DNA of 15,106 nucleotides, from contig URKT01000050.1 in assembly GCA_900548495.1 (NCBI GenBank), positions 1 to 15,106 on the forward strand, in the 5' to 3' direction. The stretch comes from an uncultured Collinsella sp. GTDB lineage: Bacteria > Actinomycetota > Coriobacteriia > Coriobacteriales > Coriobacteriaceae. Below the pieces are notes generated by a model, which was not told the DNA's origin, searched no databases, and worked only from the letters and a program-made list of their open reading frames with translations. Of this stretch, positions 13,062 to 15,106 are shown one piece after another. The position numbers and the translations under genes are program-made. Positions within the stretch are counted from its first letter, which is position 1, and each line of letters opens with the position of its first letter.

Positions 13062-14756
13062 CTACTTGCGATGTGCGCGATAGAACTCGATGAGCGCCTG
13101 GGTCGAAGCGTCCTGCTCGGCCTTGGCGGTGTCGTCGTGGAAGGCCGGGGTGATCTGCTTGGCAAGCTGCTTGCCCAGCTCGACGCCCCACTGATCGTAG
13201 GAGTCGATGCCCCAGACCGTGCCCTCGACAAACGTGATGTGCTCGTACAGGGCGATGAGCTCGCCGAGTGCGAACGGGGTCAACGTGTCGCCAAAGATCG
13301 AGGTCGTCGGACGGTTGCCCTCAAAGCAGCGGGCCGGGACGATCTGCTCGGGCGTGCCCTCGGCGCGCACCTCATCGGCCGTCTTACCAAAGGCGAGCGC
13401 CTTGGTCTGGGCCAGGAAGTTGCCCAGGAACAGCTCGTGCACGTCCTGGCCGCTGTCGGTCGCAGGGTTGGCGGTATTGGCGAAGGCAATGAAATCGGCC
13501 GGAACCACCACGGTGCCCTGGTGCAGCAGCTGGTAGAAGGCGTGCTGACCGTTGGTGCCGGGCTCGCCCCAGAAGATCTCACCGGTGTCGGAGGTCACGG
13601 CGCTGCCGTCCCAGCGGACATGCTTGCCGTTGGACTCCATGGTGAGCTGCTGCAGGTAGGCCGGGAAACGATGCAGGTACTGGCAGTACGGCAGCACGGC
13701 GTGGCTCTTGGAACCGAAGAAGTTGACGTACCAGACGTTGAGCAGGCCCATCAGCGCAACGGCATTGTTCTCGAGCGGCGTGTTGCAGAAGTACTCGTCG
13801 ATAGCGTGGAAGCCCTCGAGGAACTGCTGGAAGCGCTCGGGACCGAGCACGACGATCAGCGACAGGCCCACGGCGGAGTCGACGGAGTAGCGGCCGCCGA
13901 CCCAGTTCCAGAAGCCGAAGGCGTTGGCGGGGTCGATACCGAAGGCCTCAACCTTCTCGAGTGCGGTGGAAACGGCGACGAAGTGCTTTGCCACGGCCTC
14001 GGCGTTCTGCTCATCGGAGCCGTCGATGGCGCCCTGGGCCTTGAGCTGCTCGAGCATCCAGGTCTTGACCTCGCGGGCGTTGGTGAGGGTCTCGAGCGTG
14101 GTGAAGGTCTTGGAGACGATAATCACGAGCGTGGTCTCGGGATCCAGGCCCTTAAGCTTCTCGGCCTGGTCGTTGGGGTCGATGTTGGAGATATAGCGGC
14201 AGTCGATACCGGCGTCGGCATAGGGACGCAGAGCCTCGTAGGCCATGACCGGGCCCAGATCGGAGCCGCCGATGCCGATGGACACCAGGTGCTCGATCTT
14301 CTTGCCGGTAACGCCCTTCCACTCACCGGAGCGCACGCGCTCGGCGAAGGCATACATGCGGTCGAGGACCTCGTGCACGTCGGCGACGACATCCTGGCCG
14401 TCGACGATGAGCTGGCCCCTCTCGGTTGCGGGGCGGCGAAGCGCGGTGTGCAGGACGGCGCGGTCCTCGGTGGTGTTAATGTGCTCGCCGGAGAACATGG
14501 CGTCGCGGCGCTCCTCGAGCTTCACCTCGCGGGCAAGATCGCACAGCAGCTTGACGGTCTCATCGGTCACCAGGTTCTTCGACAGATCGAAGTGCAGGTC
14601 ACCGGCGTCAAAGCTCAGCTTGTTCACGCGCTCGGCATCGGCAGCGAACCAGGCCTTGAGGTCGATACCATCGGCCTCGAGCTTCTCCTGATGAGCCTCG
14701 AGTGCCTTCCAAGCGGCAGTCGACGTAGCATCGATAGGTGCGGCAACAGTTGCCAT
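13062..14756 (-). CDS. pgi: Glucose-6-phosphate isomerase
   Basis: The 564-aa protein interconverts glucose 6-phosphate and fructose 6-phosphate in glycolysis and gluconeogenesis. SIS-type phosphosugar sites and family signatures are clear: SIGIGGSDLGPV (159-170), VSKTFTTLET (214-223), WVGGRYS (285-291) and GEPGTNGQHAFYQLLHQG (397-414), which carries the catalytic Glu398 and His412. QWGVELGK near the C-terminus gives Lys529. The length fits the long bacterial/eukaryotic-type enzyme (about 550 aa). ATG 14756 is supported by GAGGAGG 6 bases upstream; the in-frame ATG 27 bases earlier has none. It is a single-gene unit between two terminators, with an 8-bp hairpin in its leader. It would take the glucose 6-phosphate released by the FrlB-like deglycase into glycolysis. 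Confidence 0.97.
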   Translation of the reverse strand: MATVAAPIDATSTAAWKALEAHQEKLEADGIDLKAWFAADAERVNKLSFDAGDLHFDLSKNLVTDETVKLLCDLAREVKLEERRDAMFSGEHINTTEDRAVLHTALRRPATERGQLIVDGQDVVADVHEVLDRMYAFAERVRSGEWKGVTGKKIEHLVSIGIGGSDLGPVMAYEALRPYADAGIDCRYISNIDPNDQAEKLKGLDPETTLVIIVSKTFTTLETLTNAREVKTWMLEQLKAQGAIDGSDEQNAEAVAKHFVAVSTALEKVEAFGIDPANAFGFWNWVGGRYSVDSAVGLSLIVVLGPERFQQFLEGFHAIDEYFCNTPLENNAVALMGLLNVWYVNFFGSKSHAVLPYCQYLHRFPAYLQQLTMESNGKHVRWDGSAVTSDTGEIFWGEPGTNGQHAFYQLLHQGTVVVPADFIAFANTANPATDSGQDVHELFLGNFLAQTKALAFGKTADEVRAEGTPEQIVPARCFEGNRPTTSIFGDTLTPFALGELIALYEHITFVEGTVWGIDSYDQWGVELGKQLAKQITPAFHDDTAKAEQDASTQALIEFYRAHRK

Positions 14757-14774
14757 AGAGTCCTCCTCAGCATA

Positions 14775-14798
14775 CGGGCGCACGCCTCCATGCGCCCG
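14775..14798 (-). promoter_or_regulatory. Leader hairpin upstream of pgi
   Basis: CGGGCGCA (14775-14782) and TGCGCCCG (14791-14798) form a perfect 8-bp stem. On the minus strand the loop reads TGGAGGCG, which contains a Shine-Dalgarno-like GGAGG. It ends about 19 bases before the pgi start codon, next to the true GAGGAGG site. It may tune pgi translation or protect the 5' end. Confidence 0.45.
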
Positions 14799-14881
14799 GA
14801 CATTCAGATGCCACTATTCTAGCGCAGGTCAAGACTACAATCAGCGAGCGTTGCCAATCGGCCCCCAAACGGCAACCGATC

Positions 14882-14946
14882 AAAAAGGGACAGGCTTATT
14901 TTGGCAGGTCAAACGCTTTACCAACCAAAAATAACCCGTCCTTTTA
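14882..14946 (-). terminator. Long imperfect inverted repeat acting as terminator
   Basis: AAAAAGGGACAGGCTTATTTT (starting 14882) and the CCAAAAATAACCC-GTCCTTTT block (14924-14945) are imperfect inverted copies. On the minus strand the structure follows the stop of the partial gene by about 10 bases and ends in CCCTTTTTG, the form of an intrinsic terminator. The AT-rich arms with GGGACAGG resemble an interspersed intergenic repeat and not a minimal terminator, which I could not check. Confidence 0.55.
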
Positions 14947-14955
14947 TGGCAAATA

Positions 14956-15106
14956 TTAGGCCGCGGCGCAGACGCTACCGAGTAACTCACGCAGAGGAGA
15001 CCCGATGCCCTCCAGCAGTTCGGGCGCGATAATGGCAAAAACGGGAACCTCGCCGGTGCCCACGACAGCAGGCACCTTGCCCTCCGAGACAATGCATCCA
15101 TAAGGC
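14956..15106 (-). CDS. Unidentified C-terminal fragment, cut by the contig end
   Basis: The last 49 codons of a minus-strand gene, ending in TAA at 14956-14958, are open to the contig edge. The peptide is protein-like: PYGCIVSEGKVPAVVGTGE, then VPVFAIIAPELLEGIGSP, then LRELLGSVCAAA. It looks like a small beta-rich end followed by a helix. It is upstream of pgi on the same strand but separated by a terminator. I do not recognise the family. Codon use and the terminator just past the stop support a real gene. Confidence 0.6.
   Translation of the reverse strand, partial: PYGCIVSEGKVPAVVGTGEVPVFAIIAPELLEGIGSPLRELLGSVCAAA

Noticed and set aside
13071..14822. 583-codon plus-strand open frame opposite pgi
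   Set aside because: It is antisense to an unmistakable glucose-6-phosphate isomerase, rich in Gly, Leu and Val from GC-biased shadow codons, with no ribosome site or motif.

Overview
The window reads as a contig end from a high-GC, human-gut type actinobacterium. Collinsella or another Coriobacteriia is my best guess, from codon use, protein style and an AT-rich intergenic repeat; no marker gene in the window proves it. Bases 6-39 are not genomic. They are a Nextera transposase read-2 adapter joined in frame to a truncated tatD gene, so the true sequence starts at about 40.

Region 1 (40-948): the 3' part of a TatD-family hydrolase gene on the plus strand, then about 280 bases without a gene. 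That gap is nearly filled by a 230-bp element with 30-bp near-perfect terminal inverted repeats.

Region 2 (949-7728, all minus strand): a catabolic operon for Amadori compounds (fructosamines), read right to left. It holds a YfcC-type carrier, a YtcJ-like amidohydrolase, an FrlC-like TIM-barrel epimerase, an FrlB-like SIS-domain deglycase and an FrlD-like PfkB sugar kinase. A divergent-style intergenic region carrying a perfect 23-bp palindrome separates it from an upstream GntR/UTRA regulator on the same strand. The inferred pathway is uptake, possible removal of an amide or acyl group, epimerisation, 6-phosphorylation of the fructosamine, and cleavage to glucose 6-phosphate plus the free amine. 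The carrier and the amidohydrolase differ from the Escherichia coli frl operon.

Region 3 (7729-9444, minus strand): two HAD phosphatases, a beta-phosphoglucomutase-like one and a Cof/YidA-like one. Each is followed by a clear intrinsic terminator, so they are probably separate units.

Region 4 (9445-12920): a roughly 600-bp non-coding leader with a good promoter and a palindrome at the predicted start point. It is followed by a three-gene plus-strand operon: an unrecognised 296-aa protein, a ClpP-like serine peptidase with an intact triad, and a soluble VirD4/TraG-type ATPase without the usual membrane anchor. The last two genes overlap by 8 bases. No relaxase, integrase, Clp ATPase or other conjugation gene is in view. 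This ClpP plus soluble VirD4 cassette sits between ordinary housekeeping genes and is the best candidate for an undescribed system in the window.

Region 5 (12921-15106, minus strand): glucose-6-phosphate isomerase (pgi) with a convergent terminator shared with the cassette, then an intergenic inverted repeat/terminator and the C-terminal end of an unidentified gene running off the contig. Pgi uses the glucose 6-phosphate that the fructosamine operon would release, although the two loci are not linked in transcription.
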